Translations under genes and position numbers: made by a program | Assembly: GCA_009377605.1 (NCBI GenBank) | Contig: WHTT01000004.1 | Location: 1 to 64,000, forward strand | DNA from: Luteitalea sp. | GTDB lineage: Bacteria > Acidobacteriota > Vicinamibacteria > Vicinamibacterales > Vicinamibacteraceae | Direction of reading: 5' to 3' | Length of the DNA: 64,000 nt | Shown: in pieces, positions 50,001 through 57,225 of the stretch | Layout of the letters: each line of letters begins with the position of its first letter | Position numbering within the stretch: position 1 is the first letter of the stretch | Notes under the pieces: generated by a model | The model's input: only the letters and a program-made list of their open reading frames with translations | Told to the model about the DNA's origin: nothing | The model's database searches: none

Positions 50001-50713
50001 TGGCTGTTGCCGCATCTGTGGCCCTGGAGGGTCTCCGGCCGGTTCGGGACAACGCAGCCGGTCTGGCGGTCTCACCGTCGAGCGGCAGCCTCGCGGCACC
50101 CCGTGTGTCGCGGCAGCTGGCGAACGGCTGCACGATTCGCACAGGAATGCCGGCGGACGCTCCCTTCGTGCATGCCCTCATTGGTTCCAACCTGGAGCTC
50201 GGCCACCTCCTGCCCCGCACGCTTGGCGAGTTGGAAATTCACGCCACGCGCTTCTCGGTCATCGAGCGAGAGGGGCGCGTGGTGGGCTGCGCAGAGCTGG
50301 CCTCATTGAGCTCCTCGGTCGCGGAGGTGCGGTCCCTCGTCGTAGCCCAGGCGGCGCGCGGTCAAGGGCTCGGCACGGCGCTCGTCGAGGAGCTGTCGGC
50401 GCGCGCACGACGCGAGGGCGTCTCGACTCTGTGCGCGTTCACGCACCACCCGGCGCACTTCGTGCGGCTCGGATTCTCCATCGTCCCGCACGTGTGGCTG
50501 CCGGAAAAGATCGCGCGCGACTGCACTGCCTGCGCGAAGTTCCGTACGTGCGGTCAGTATGCTGTCGTGTTGCACCCGGCGAGGACGCGTGCCGCGGGAG
50601 CGCACGCCACGCGGTCCAGCCGCGGGGAGACGAGCGTGCCCCGCGTAGGGCGCGCAATCGGCGCACGACCGCTGCGCATGGCGCGGGCGGCTGTGCGGGT
50701 CCCAGCGCGATGA
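50000..50713 (+). CDS. argA: N-acetylglutamate synthase, short GNAT type (ArgA-like)
   Basis: 237-residue GNAT acetyltransferase. An N-terminal Ala/Ser-rich stretch precedes the core (about 45-195) with the acetyl-CoA motif VVAQAARGQGLGTALVEELSARARREG (quoted in part) and FVRLGFSIVPHVWLPEKIARDCTACAKFRTCGQYAVVL, whose cysteine-containing end is typical of short N-acetylglutamate synthases such as mycobacterial Rv2747. It lies between argD and argJ and overlaps both by four bases, which fits the first step of arginine synthesis. The last 45 residues are basic and low in complexity. Confidence 0.85.
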   Translation: MAVAASVALEGLRPVRDNAAGLAVSPSSGSLAAPRVSRQLANGCTIRTGMPADAPFVHALIGSNLELGHLLPRTLGELEIHATRFSVIEREGRVVGCAELASLSSSVAEVRSLVVAQAARGQGLGTALVEELSARARREGVSTLCAFTHHPAHFVRLGFSIVPHVWLPEKIARDCTACAKFRTCGQYAVVLHPARTRAAGAHATRSSRGETSVPRVGRAIGARPLRMARAAVRVPAR

Positions 50714-51912
50714 CCGTTGGTCTCGGACGCGGCGTCACCGCCTCGCGGGGGTTTCGGGCCGCGGGCGTCCCCTGTGGCATCAAGGCGGGCGGGCGTGATC
50801 TTGCCTTGGTGGTGTCGGAGGAGGTGGCAAGCGCGGCAGCACTGTTCACGACGAATCTGGCCGTTGCTGCCCCGGTGCTCATCTCGCGCGAGCATCTGCA
50901 CGCCACCGGTGGTCGTGCGCGCGCCCTCGTCACGAACAGCGGCTGTGCCAACGCGTGCACTGGCGACGCAGGGCTCAAGGCCGCGGCGCTCATGGCGTCG
51001 GCGGTCGCCCGTGCGATTGGCTGCGAGGCCGAAGAGGTCCTCGTCGCCTCAACCGGCGTCATCGGCGTGCCGCTCGACGTGCACAAGGTCGCCGCGGGGA
51101 TCAGCGCAGCGGCGGAGCAGCTCGATGTGGCCGGCGGCGGCGATGCCGCCGAAGCGATCATGACGACGGATGCCTTTCCGAAGACGCATGCGTTGGAGGT
51201 GTCGATTGGCTCGGGCAGGTTCCGCGTCGGCGGCATGGCGAAAGGCGCCGGCATGATCGAGCCGAATCTGGCCACGATGCTGGCCTTCTTGACGACCGAT
51301 GCGGGCGTGGAGCCGGGGTTGCTACGAAGCGCGCTGATCGATGCCTGCGAGAGCACGTTCAACGCCATCACCGTCGATGGTGAATGCTCGACCAATGACT
51401 CGGTGTTCCTGCTTGCGAACGGGGCAAGCGGCGTCACGGTCGAGCGAGAGAACTACGATGCGCTCGTGGAGGGCCTCCGGGCCGTCTGCCGGCAGTTGGC
51501 GACCGAGATCGTGCGTGGGGCCGAAGGTGCGACCAAGCTCGTGACCGTGCGGGTGACGGGTGCACGCACGTACGAGGAGGCGAAACGCGCCGCCCGTGCG
51601 CTGGCCAATTCGCTGCTCGTGAAGACGGCGCTGCATGGCGGCGATCCCAACTGGGGACGTCTGCTGGCGGTGGCTGGGCGGGCCGGCGTGGCGTTCTCAC
51701 TGCCCGCGGCTCGCGCTGCGCTCGGTCCGGTCGTCTTGTTCGAGCACGGGCGCTCGTACGACGAGCGGTCGCCGGAAGCGGCCCGCTATCTGCAGGGTCG
51801 TGAGGTGACGGTGACCGTCGATCTCGGCGCCGGCGGACACGAAGAGGCCACGCTGTGGACGTGTGACCTCAGCGCGGAGTACGTGCGAATCAACTCTGAG
51901 TATCGAACGTGA
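50710..51912 (+). CDS. argJ: glutamate N-acetyltransferase ArgJ
   Basis: 400-residue ornithine acetyltransferase that recycles the acetyl group from acetylornithine to glutamate. It is an Ntn hydrolase-like self-cleaving enzyme; the cleavage site and Thr nucleophile lie in EPNLATMLAFLTTDA. Other motifs: GFRAAGVPCGIK, LVTNSGCANACTGDAGLKAA, STGVIGVPLD, AITVDGECSTNDSVFLLANG and HGGDPNWGRLLAVAGRAG. The start ATG 50710 overlaps the argA stop codon. Since argA is also present, ArgJ may act mainly as the transferase. Confidence 0.94.
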   Translation: MTVGLGRGVTASRGFRAAGVPCGIKAGGRDLALVVSEEVASAAALFTTNLAVAAPVLISREHLHATGGRARALVTNSGCANACTGDAGLKAAALMASAVARAIGCEAEEVLVASTGVIGVPLDVHKVAAGISAAAEQLDVAGGGDAAEAIMTTDAFPKTHALEVSIGSGRFRVGGMAKGAGMIEPNLATMLAFLTTDAGVEPGLLRSALIDACESTFNAITVDGECSTNDSVFLLANGASGVTVERENYDALVEGLRAVCRQLATEIVRGAEGATKLVTVRVTGARTYEEAKRAARALANSLLVKTALHGGDPNWGRLLAVAGRAGVAFSLPAARAALGPVVLFEHGRSYDERSPEAARYLQGREVTVTVDLGAGGHEEATLWTCDLSAEYVRINSEYRT

Positions 51913-51923
51913 GGAGCGTCATC

Positions 51924-52940
51924 ATGCGTCCTGGATCAGTGCCTACATCACGCACCGTTCCCTTCCGCACACGGGTGGCGAAGGCATCAGCGCGACCGCC
52001 GGTCGTGCGGCTGGCGCGGAAGGACTTCATCTCGGTGCTCGATCTCGACCCTGATTCGCTCGAGGCGTGCTTGCGCCTGGCGACCCACTTGAAGCAGGAG
52101 CGCCAGATGGCGCGCCGTGTGGCCTCCACGCAGGGACTCGCTGGTCATCACGTCGCGCTCCTGTTCGAAAAGCCATCCCTTCGTACCCGGTCGACGTTCG
52201 AGATCGCGGTGCGGGAGCTTGGCGGCGAGGCGATCTGCCTGGGCCAGGAGGTTGCCTTCGGCGGGCGCGAAGACGAGGCGGATGTCGCGCGGAATCTCGA
52301 GCGCTGGGTCTCGGCCCTCGTCTTGCGGACCTTCGCGCAGGCGCGGCTCGTCTCCTTTGCAGCGGCCGCGCCGCGCCTTCACGTTGTCAACGCACTGACC
52401 GACGAGGAACATCCTTGCCAGGCCCTTGCGGACGTGCTGACGCTCCGCGAGCATCTCGGCGACGTGCGCGGTCGCACGATTGCGTTCGTCGGCGATGGTA
52501 ACAACGTCGCCACCTCGCTTGCGCACGCAGCCGTCATGCTTGGGGCACACGTTCATGTGGCCTCCCCGGAAGGATACGAGCTGCCCGAGCGAGTGCTCGC
52601 CGAAGCCGCGGGCGTTGCGCGCTTCGGCGCCGAGGTGCGGCGCTTTCGTGAGCCTCAGGAGGCAGTACGTGGCGCGTCGGCACTCTACACCGACACCTGG
52701 ACGTCCATGGGCCAAGAGGCGGAGGCAGAGCGGCGCGCCCGCATCTTCGCGCCCTATCAAGTCAATGCGGCATTGATGGCCGAGGCCGGCCCGGATGCGC
52801 TGTTCATGCACTGCCTGCCGGCGCACCGGGGCGAGGAGGTGACCGACGAAGTCATGGACGGACCCGCTTCGGTGGTCTTCGACCAGGCCGAGAATCGCCT
52901 GCACGTGCAGAAGGCCTTGCTCCTGATGCTGCTGTCATAG
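51924..52940 (+). CDS. argF: ornithine carbamoyltransferase
   Basis: 338-residue carbamoyltransferase. The carbamoyl-phosphate loop reads FEKPSLRTRSTFE, with HPCQALADVLTL and FVGDGNNVATSL. The ornithine-binding motif YTDTWTSMGQE and C-terminal HCLPAHRGEEV are of the ornithine, not the N-acetylornithine, type. A basic N-terminal extension of about 30 residues precedes the domain. GAGGAG seven bases before ATG 51924 decides this start over a GTG at 51909 that overlaps argJ. Citrulline made here would need argininosuccinate synthase, whose only homologue in this cluster is degenerate. Confidence 0.93.
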   Translation: MRPGSVPTSRTVPFRTRVAKASARPPVVRLARKDFISVLDLDPDSLEACLRLATHLKQERQMARRVASTQGLAGHHVALLFEKPSLRTRSTFEIAVRELGGEAICLGQEVAFGGREDEADVARNLERWVSALVLRTFAQARLVSFAAAAPRLHVVNALTDEEHPCQALADVLTLREHLGDVRGRTIAFVGDGNNVATSLAHAAVMLGAHVHVASPEGYELPERVLAEAAGVARFGAEVRRFREPQEAVRGASALYTDTWTSMGQEAEAERRARIFAPYQVNAALMAEAGPDALFMHCLPAHRGEEVTDEVMDGPASVVFDQAENRLHVQKALLLMLLS

Positions 52941-52952
52941 AGACGCGCGCGC

Positions 52953-54245
52953 TCACGTGAGCTCACGGCCGCGGGTCTCTGGAATGATGAACCAGAAGAG
53001 CGATGCGGCCACGAACGCCGTCGCGGTCAACAGGAACGCGAAGGCGAATCCGCGCGTCTGAGAAAGCGACCCCACGGCGAACGGTGCAAACGCCGATGCG
53101 ACCCGCCCGAGGTTGTAAGTGAAGCCCAATGCCGTGGCCCGTAGCGACGTCGGATAGATCTCGGCCGCCACGGCACCAAAGCCACTGAAGTAGCCGGTGC
53201 CGAAGAAAGCAACAAACGGACCGAGCAAGAACAACAGCGGCGGGGCCCCTGTAATCGCGTAGAGCGACATGAGCACTGCCGCCGTGAGCAAGTACGTCAC
53301 ATAGGTACGCTTGCGCCCGACACGGTCGCTGACGTACCCAAACGTGACATAGCCAAACCACATCCCCACCTGCATCACTACGACGAAGAGGCTCATCGTC
53401 TCGGTCGCCAGTCCTACCCCGCCGTCGGCCGACGGCAGCGACAGATACGCGGGGATCCAGAGGTTGAAGCCCCACCAGGCAAACAGGGTGCAGGCATTCA
53501 TGAGCGTAAGGGCGAGCGTCAGACGAAGGAGTGGAGGGCGGAGGAAGGAAAAGGAACCGGGCGGGGAAAAGGGGACTGCCCCGTTTTTCGACGGCGTGAG
53601 TTCCCGAAAAAGGGGGCTGTCCCCTTTTCCCCGCGTGCCTTTTTCTCGCCAGATGGCGGGCTCGGGGATATTGCGACGGACCCAGAGCGTCAGGAGCGCT
53701 GGCAGGATGCCGACGAAGAAGACAGCGCGCCAACCCCATCGAGGCAGGACGACCGCCGTGACAAGGGCAGCCAGGGCAAAGCCAATGGCCCACGCGCTCT
53801 GCACCAGCGCGAGCGCCTTGCCGCGGTGCTTTGCAGGCCAGGTCTCCGACACCAGCGCCGCCCCGCACGCCCATTCTCCTCCCATGCCCAATCCGAGAAA
53901 GGCGCGGAATACGGCAAGCTGCCAGACCGACGTGGCGAGCCCGCAGAGCGCCGTGAACACCGAGTAGATGAGGACGCTCAGCGTGAGCGCACGGACGCGG
54001 CCCACACGGTCGGCCATCAGGCCAAACAGCGCGCCGCCAATCGCGGAGGCCACAAGCGTGATCGAGCCGAGCCAGCCGGCAGTCACATGGCTCAAGCCCA
54101 GGTCCTCGATGAGCGACGCCAGGACGAGCGCGTAGAGCATCACGTCGAACGCGTCGAGCATCCAACCCAGCGCTGCAGCGATGAGCGCACGCCGGGCGAC
54201 TGCGCTCCCGCTACGCCACCAGTCGAGCATCGGTCGTGGTGCCAA
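52953..54245 (-). CDS. major facilitator superfamily transporter
   Basis: 430-residue MFS carrier with twelve predicted membrane segments, of the sugar/aromatic-acid:proton symporter type. Motifs: GWMLDAFDVMLYALVL (TM1, Asp), GLMADRVGRVRAL (loop 2-3 motif) and GLGMGGEWACGAALVSETWPAKHRG (quoted in part). The central loop between TM6 and TM7 has an unusual stretch (about residues 200-228) whose codons lie in a near-perfect 70-bp hairpin (53563-53632). Substrate unknown. It is convergent with argF (12 bases apart). Confidence 0.85.
   Translation of the reverse strand: MAPRPMLDWWRSGSAVARRALIAAALGWMLDAFDVMLYALVLASLIEDLGLSHVTAGWLGSITLVASAIGGALFGLMADRVGRVRALTLSVLIYSVFTALCGLATSVWQLAVFRAFLGLGMGGEWACGAALVSETWPAKHRGKALALVQSAWAIGFALAALVTAVVLPRWGWRAVFFVGILPALLTLWVRRNIPEPAIWREKGTRGKGDSPLFRELTPSKNGAVPFSPPGSFSFLRPPLLRLTLALTLMNACTLFAWWGFNLWIPAYLSLPSADGGVGLATETMSLFVVVMQVGMWFGYVTFGYVSDRVGRKRTYVTYLLTAAVLMSLYAITGAPPLLFLLGPFVAFFGTGYFSGFGAVAAEIYPTSLRATALGFTYNLGRVASAFAPFAVGSLSQTRGFAFAFLLTATAFVAASLFWFIIPETRGRELT
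53563..53632. repeat. 28-bp-arm hairpin repeat in frame inside the MFS gene
   Basis: Left arm 53563-53590 and right arm 53605-53632 match in 26 of 28 positions with a 14-base loop. The arms begin GGGGAAAAGGGGACTGCCCC and end GGGGGCTGTCCCCTTTTCCC. The core GGGGACAG/CTGTCCCC recurs at 38.6 and 54.3 kb, so it is a mobile or dispersed motif that entered a coding region without shifting the frame. Confidence 0.85.
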
Positions 54246-54312
54246 TCAAGGAGGCGAGGACCTTTCGGAAGGGAGTCTAGCCGAGCCGGAGTCGCAGGGC
54301 CAAAAAACAAAA

Positions 54313-54340
54313 GGGACACGGCCTGATGGCTGTGTCCCTC
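54313..54340. terminator. strong hairpin (AGGGACAC...GTGTCCCT)
   Basis: AGGGACACGGCC-tgat-GGCTGTGTCCCT pairs 11 of 12 bases. CAAAAAACAAA precedes it and CTGTTT follows. It may terminate transcription from the DGQHR side and is related to the GGGACA repeat family. It lies in the 291-bp gap between the MFS gene start and the DGQHR gene stop. Confidence 0.5.
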
Positions 54341-54462
54341 TGTTTGCCGCCGCCGGTCTCCCCAGCGAGTTGCGGCCCCACACCGCAGTGCCGGCCGACG
54401 ACGAGTAGAAGAGACGCAACTCGCGTGCCAGCACTAAATTGGCCTAAGACCTTGAATCAGGT

Positions 54463-54497
54463 GTAATAACAGTATTACTCCCTTACAGTACTGTAAG
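54463..54497. other. two adjacent perfect palindromes in a low-GC patch
   Basis: GTAATA-acag-TATTAC (54463-54478) and CTTACAGTACTGTAAG (54482-54497) are both perfect and lie three bases apart in an AT-rich stretch, unlike the GC-rich surroundings. They are 40 bases beyond the DGQHR gene stop codon. They could be protein-binding sites, a bidirectional terminator, or the remains of an inserted element. Confidence 0.6.
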
Positions 54498-54536
54498 ATG
54501 CCGTCAAAAATGGGACAGCTTCTCGACCGCTCGACC

Positions 54537-55670
54537 TTAGAACGCGCCTTCTGGATACTGGAGGGCGAGGCGAAGCTCCTTGGCGAGCTGGTCGACGCCG
54601 GAGCCGTTCCGCGTCCAGGCACCCTCGGTCTCGAAGCGGAGGTCGCCAATGCGCCGGCCCCAAGGGGCGATGACGCGTCCAATGGCGCGGGAATCGGTCC
54701 GGTCTGCGCGCTCCTGGTCGAGCCGGCGAACGACGTCCGGTGCGACGCGGATGAATGCGCGGAGCGCCGGTGCGGTTCTAATGCTGTACTTGCGGCCGTT
54801 CCATGCGCCGTGGAAAATCTGGGCAATCTGCCGAAAGTAGTTGACGAAGAACCGCTTGGATTCGTCCCTGAACTCGCTCGCCTTTTGGCCGCCTCCGAAT
54901 GCCTCTGCCTCGAGGAGCTTCTTGAGCTCTTGCGCGAGCGGGGCCTGTGCCACCTTGCCCGTACCCACGCCTAGGAGCTTGATCTGCCCGCGCAGCGCGG
55001 ACTCCTCTCGCTCGCTCAGAGCGCGGATGACGTCGTGCCCGGCGGCCAGATTGTGGTCTGCGTAGAGCTGGCGGCCCGCCAGCGAGACCAGATGCGATGG
55101 ATTGAGCCGCGTGTGCTTCGCGTTGATTGTGACGAACATCTGGACCACGTGGTCCTCGGGAAGACGATCGAAGATCACGGCTGGCACGGCGAACTGCTCA
55201 TGGCCGAACTGCTCCAGATCGCTGTGCAAAGCCAGGAGCCGATGCTGGCCATCGATGGCACGTAGGATGCCTTCGCGCTCCGGCACTTTCAGGACGCCCA
55301 GGGAAGGCCAGTCTCCATCCATTGCCTCGAATTTGAGAGGCTCGTCGGACGAGATAATGACGGCCCCTGGAATGGAGGGGAGGTTACGAGCTTCGCGGCA
55401 CTGCTCGTAGTACTGCACCAATTCCTCGATCTTCTTGCGGATGATCTGTCGCTGGTAGGCTTTCTCGTTTGCGCCGAGCCGCCGCTCCAGTAGATCCCAC
55501 CGCACTTTCGACCGCGCTGGGCTCGTGCGGCCGCGCACCGCCGGGCCGGGCTGGTCACCATAGCTCAGCACTTCGAAGCGCACGAGCCGGCTCACATCCC
55601 GGGCGGTGAGAGATGCTTGGTAGAAGTGAACCCCGAACTGCTCCATCCGAATGGCGGCGACGTTGATCAA
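54537..55670 (-). CDS. DGQHR-domain protein
   Basis: 377-residue protein with the DGQHR motif at residues 140-144 (RAIDGQHRLLAL), preceded by KVPEREGILR and followed by PEDHVVQMFVTINAKHTRLNPSHLVSLAG (quoted in part). The motif defines a ParB/DndB-like family; DndB regulates the DNA phosphorothioate modification genes, and other members occur in defence islands. Here it is alone: no dnd, restriction or nuclease gene is adjacent. The upstream neighbour is an acyltransferase relic. The DGQHR protein may therefore be a stray defence gene or a standalone regulator. Confidence 0.82.
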   Translation of the reverse strand: MINVAAIRMEQFGVHFYQASLTARDVSRLVRFEVLSYGDQPGPAVRGRTSPARSKVRWDLLERRLGANEKAYQRQIIRKKIEELVQYYEQCREARNLPSIPGAVIISSDEPLKFEAMDGDWPSLGVLKVPEREGILRAIDGQHRLLALHSDLEQFGHEQFAVPAVIFDRLPEDHVVQMFVTINAKHTRLNPSHLVSLAGRQLYADHNLAAGHDVIRALSEREESALRGQIKLLGVGTGKVAQAPLAQELKKLLEAEAFGGGQKASEFRDESKRFFVNYFRQIAQIFHGAWNGRKYSIRTAPALRAFIRVAPDVVRRLDQERADRTDSRAIGRVIAPWGRRIGDLRFETEGAWTRNGSGVDQLAKELRLALQYPEGAF

Positions 55671-55739
55671 CGTGACCCCCCCCTATATGTGTGTCGCGCG
55701 CGCATTGTATATCGAGGCGCGCGCTTCGTCTCACACCCG

Positions 55740-56174
55740 TTACCAGACGCCGCTAGCGGCTGCCCTGAGGCAGCCGAATTTCTGCTGCGTCTCGACCGGG
55801 TAGGTTCCATCGGGCTCTCGAGGGTCCCGGTGTCCCGGACCGACCTGTACCATGCCGCTACCCAGGTCTTGAGCATCGAGAGCCCCAGTACGAACAGGGC
55901 GAAGATGACGAAGCCCCCAGCGAGCCCGGCAAACACGAAGCCTGCCCAGGGAAATAGGGTGAAGTTCGTTCCCCTGGGTGAGGGACGAAGATACCACTCA
56001 GCGGCGTCTGGCAAGAAGCTGAGCATCTCCGAGCTGGACGACGGGCGGCCGGCCGCGTCCAGGCACCAAGCACGTGCGCCCCAATCATGATGACCACCGC
56101 CATGCCGCGCATCCAGTCGAGGTCGACACGCCGGGCGGAAAAGGGAACGCTTGATTCCTGGAACGTTGACGTCA
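55740..56174 (-). pseudogene. relic of a DUF1624/heparan-alpha-glucosaminide N-acetyltransferase-like gene
   Basis: From an ATG at 56174 the frame reads MTSTFQESS...RRVDLDWMRGMAVVIMIGAHVLGAWT, the typical first membrane helix of DUF1624 acyltransferases. The frame then runs into unrelated residues, while the neighbouring frame (from about 56026) continues as FPWAGFVFAGLAGGFVIFALFVLGLSMLKTWVAAWYRS (quoted in part), which looks like a late membrane helix of the same family. The middle of the gene (several hundred residues) is missing. So it is a deleted and frameshifted remnant, lying on the same strand as, and upstream of, the DGQHR gene. Its coordinates are approximate. Confidence 0.65.
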
Positions 56175-56188
56175 TCTGAGTCTCGAGG

Positions 56189-56608
56189 TCACGCTCCAAC
56201 GACCTCGAAGGTCGTCTCGAGATCGATGTCCCGGCGCAGCGAGTGCCACACCGAGCAGTACTTGTCGCGCGAAAGCTGAAGCGCGCGCTCGACCGCCTCG
56301 TCAGGCACATCGCCCTTCAGGACGAAGTGCAGCCTCATCCGCGTGTAGTAGGCTGGTGGCCCTTGGGCGCGGTCGGCAGCCAGGCGAACTCCAAGCCCCG
56401 CGACGGCCTGTCGGCCGCGGGCGAGAATATGAACCACGTCAATTGCCATACAGCCCGCAAGCCCACAGGCGACCAGCTGCATGGGCGCCATGCCCACCGC
56501 GCCGTCACCGTCGATTACGAGCTGATGCCCGTCCGTCCGCGCACCGAAGCGGAGGTCCGATTCCCAGATAAGCTCTACATTGATTGGAGGTTTCTGTTCA
56601 TCGGCCAT
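56189..56608 (-). CDS. OsmC-family peroxiredoxin-like protein
   Basis: 139-residue OsmC/Ohr-type protein. The two reactive cysteines of the family are present: one in LVACGLAGCMAIDVV (about residues 50-60) and one in SRDKYCSVWHSL (about residue 123). It may reduce organic hydroperoxides or act in thiol defence. The start at ATG 56608 (MADEQKPP) follows from the domain start and excludes a longer form that would read through a REP element (56641-56665). Confidence 0.83.
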   Translation of the reverse strand: MADEQKPPINVELIWESDLRFGARTDGHQLVIDGDGAVGMAPMQLVACGLAGCMAIDVVHILARGRQAVAGLGVRLAADRAQGPPAYYTRMRLHFVLKGDVPDEAVERALQLSRDKYCSVWHSLRRDIDLETTFEVVGA

Positions 56609-56640
56609 ACGGCCCCCCATTCTAGCGGGACGACGCTTGC

Positions 56641-56697
56641 GGCGCGTTCGGCGAACGCGCCCTACCATCGGTGGCAGGCCGCCTCGCCGAGGCGTCC
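56641..56697. repeat. REP-like hairpins
   Basis: 56641-56665: GGCGCGTTCGGCGAACGCGC with CCTAC foot. 56678-56694: a second hairpin GCCGCCTCGCCGAGGCG without a clear foot. They lie in the divergent gap between the OsmC gene and feoA. Confidence 0.7.
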
Positions 56698-56799
56698 GTT
56701 TCGGGGGTCTCGAGCGTTCTAGTGCGAGGCGTAAATGATCAAAGGGCCAGCTAGGTAGAGACCGGGAAGCCTTCGACGCGGTGTGATATGATCGCGAAA

Positions 56800-56818
56800 A
56801 ATGAGACTGGATCTCATT
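56800..56818. promoter_or_regulatory. Fur/DtxR-box-like palindrome upstream of feoA
   Basis: AATGAGA-ctgga-TCTCATT: perfect 7-bp arms, 26 bases before the feoA start. The half-site (TGAGA) matches the core of known iron boxes (TGAGAAT/ATTCTCA). A possible -10 TATGAT lies just upstream. It would let an iron-sensing repressor (for example the DtxR-family protein at 31.2 kb) shut off the feo genes. Confidence 0.6.
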
Positions 56819-56843
56819 CTCAGAGGTTCGTTACCGGCGTGAC

Positions 56844-57152
56844 GTGCCGGTGAAATCACGCGCATCCTCGACGAAGAACAGCTCCGTGCCGACTTCTCCG
56901 GCGATCACTGTTTCTCCCGCGCAACCGGTCCGCCTGTCAGAGCTTCGCGCTGGCGCACGCGCACGGGTGCACGCGGCGGACCTCGCTTCTGAAGACTCTG
57001 CGCTGCTGCGGGCGATTGGCTTGGCCGAACGCTGCCTCGTGCGCGTCTGCAAGGCAGGGGAGCCGTGTATCGTGCAGGTTGGGGCGACACGGATTGGCCT
57101 GTCTGGCATAGTCGCAGGTGGCATCTTCGTCGTTCCCGAGCGGCTCGACTGA
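56844..57152 (+). CDS. feoA: ferrous iron transport protein FeoA
   Basis: 102-residue protein with a C-terminal SH3-like FeoA domain (about 28-102: QPVRLSELRAGARARVHAADL, then LLRAIGLAERCLVRVCKAGEPCIVQV and ATRIGLSGIVAGGIFV, quoted in part). It helps FeoB in ferrous iron uptake. GTG start at 56844; a further N-terminal stretch is Ser/Thr-rich. It begins 26 bases after an iron-box-like palindrome. The gap to feoB is 73 bases. Confidence 0.85.
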   Translation: MPVKSRASSTKNSSVPTSPAITVSPAQPVRLSELRAGARARVHAADLASEDSALLRAIGLAERCLVRVCKAGEPCIVQVGATRIGLSGIVAGGIFVVPERLD

Positions 57153-57225
57153 GCTGCGGTAGCTACCCGAGGCGCGCGCCTGGACGATCGATGCTGCAGT
57201 GTGGTGACCGAGCCACAACACGCCC

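Noticed and set aside
54537-56174. A complete defence island
   Set aside because: Only the DGQHR gene has a defence-related family. No nuclease, methylase or ATPase gene adjoins it.
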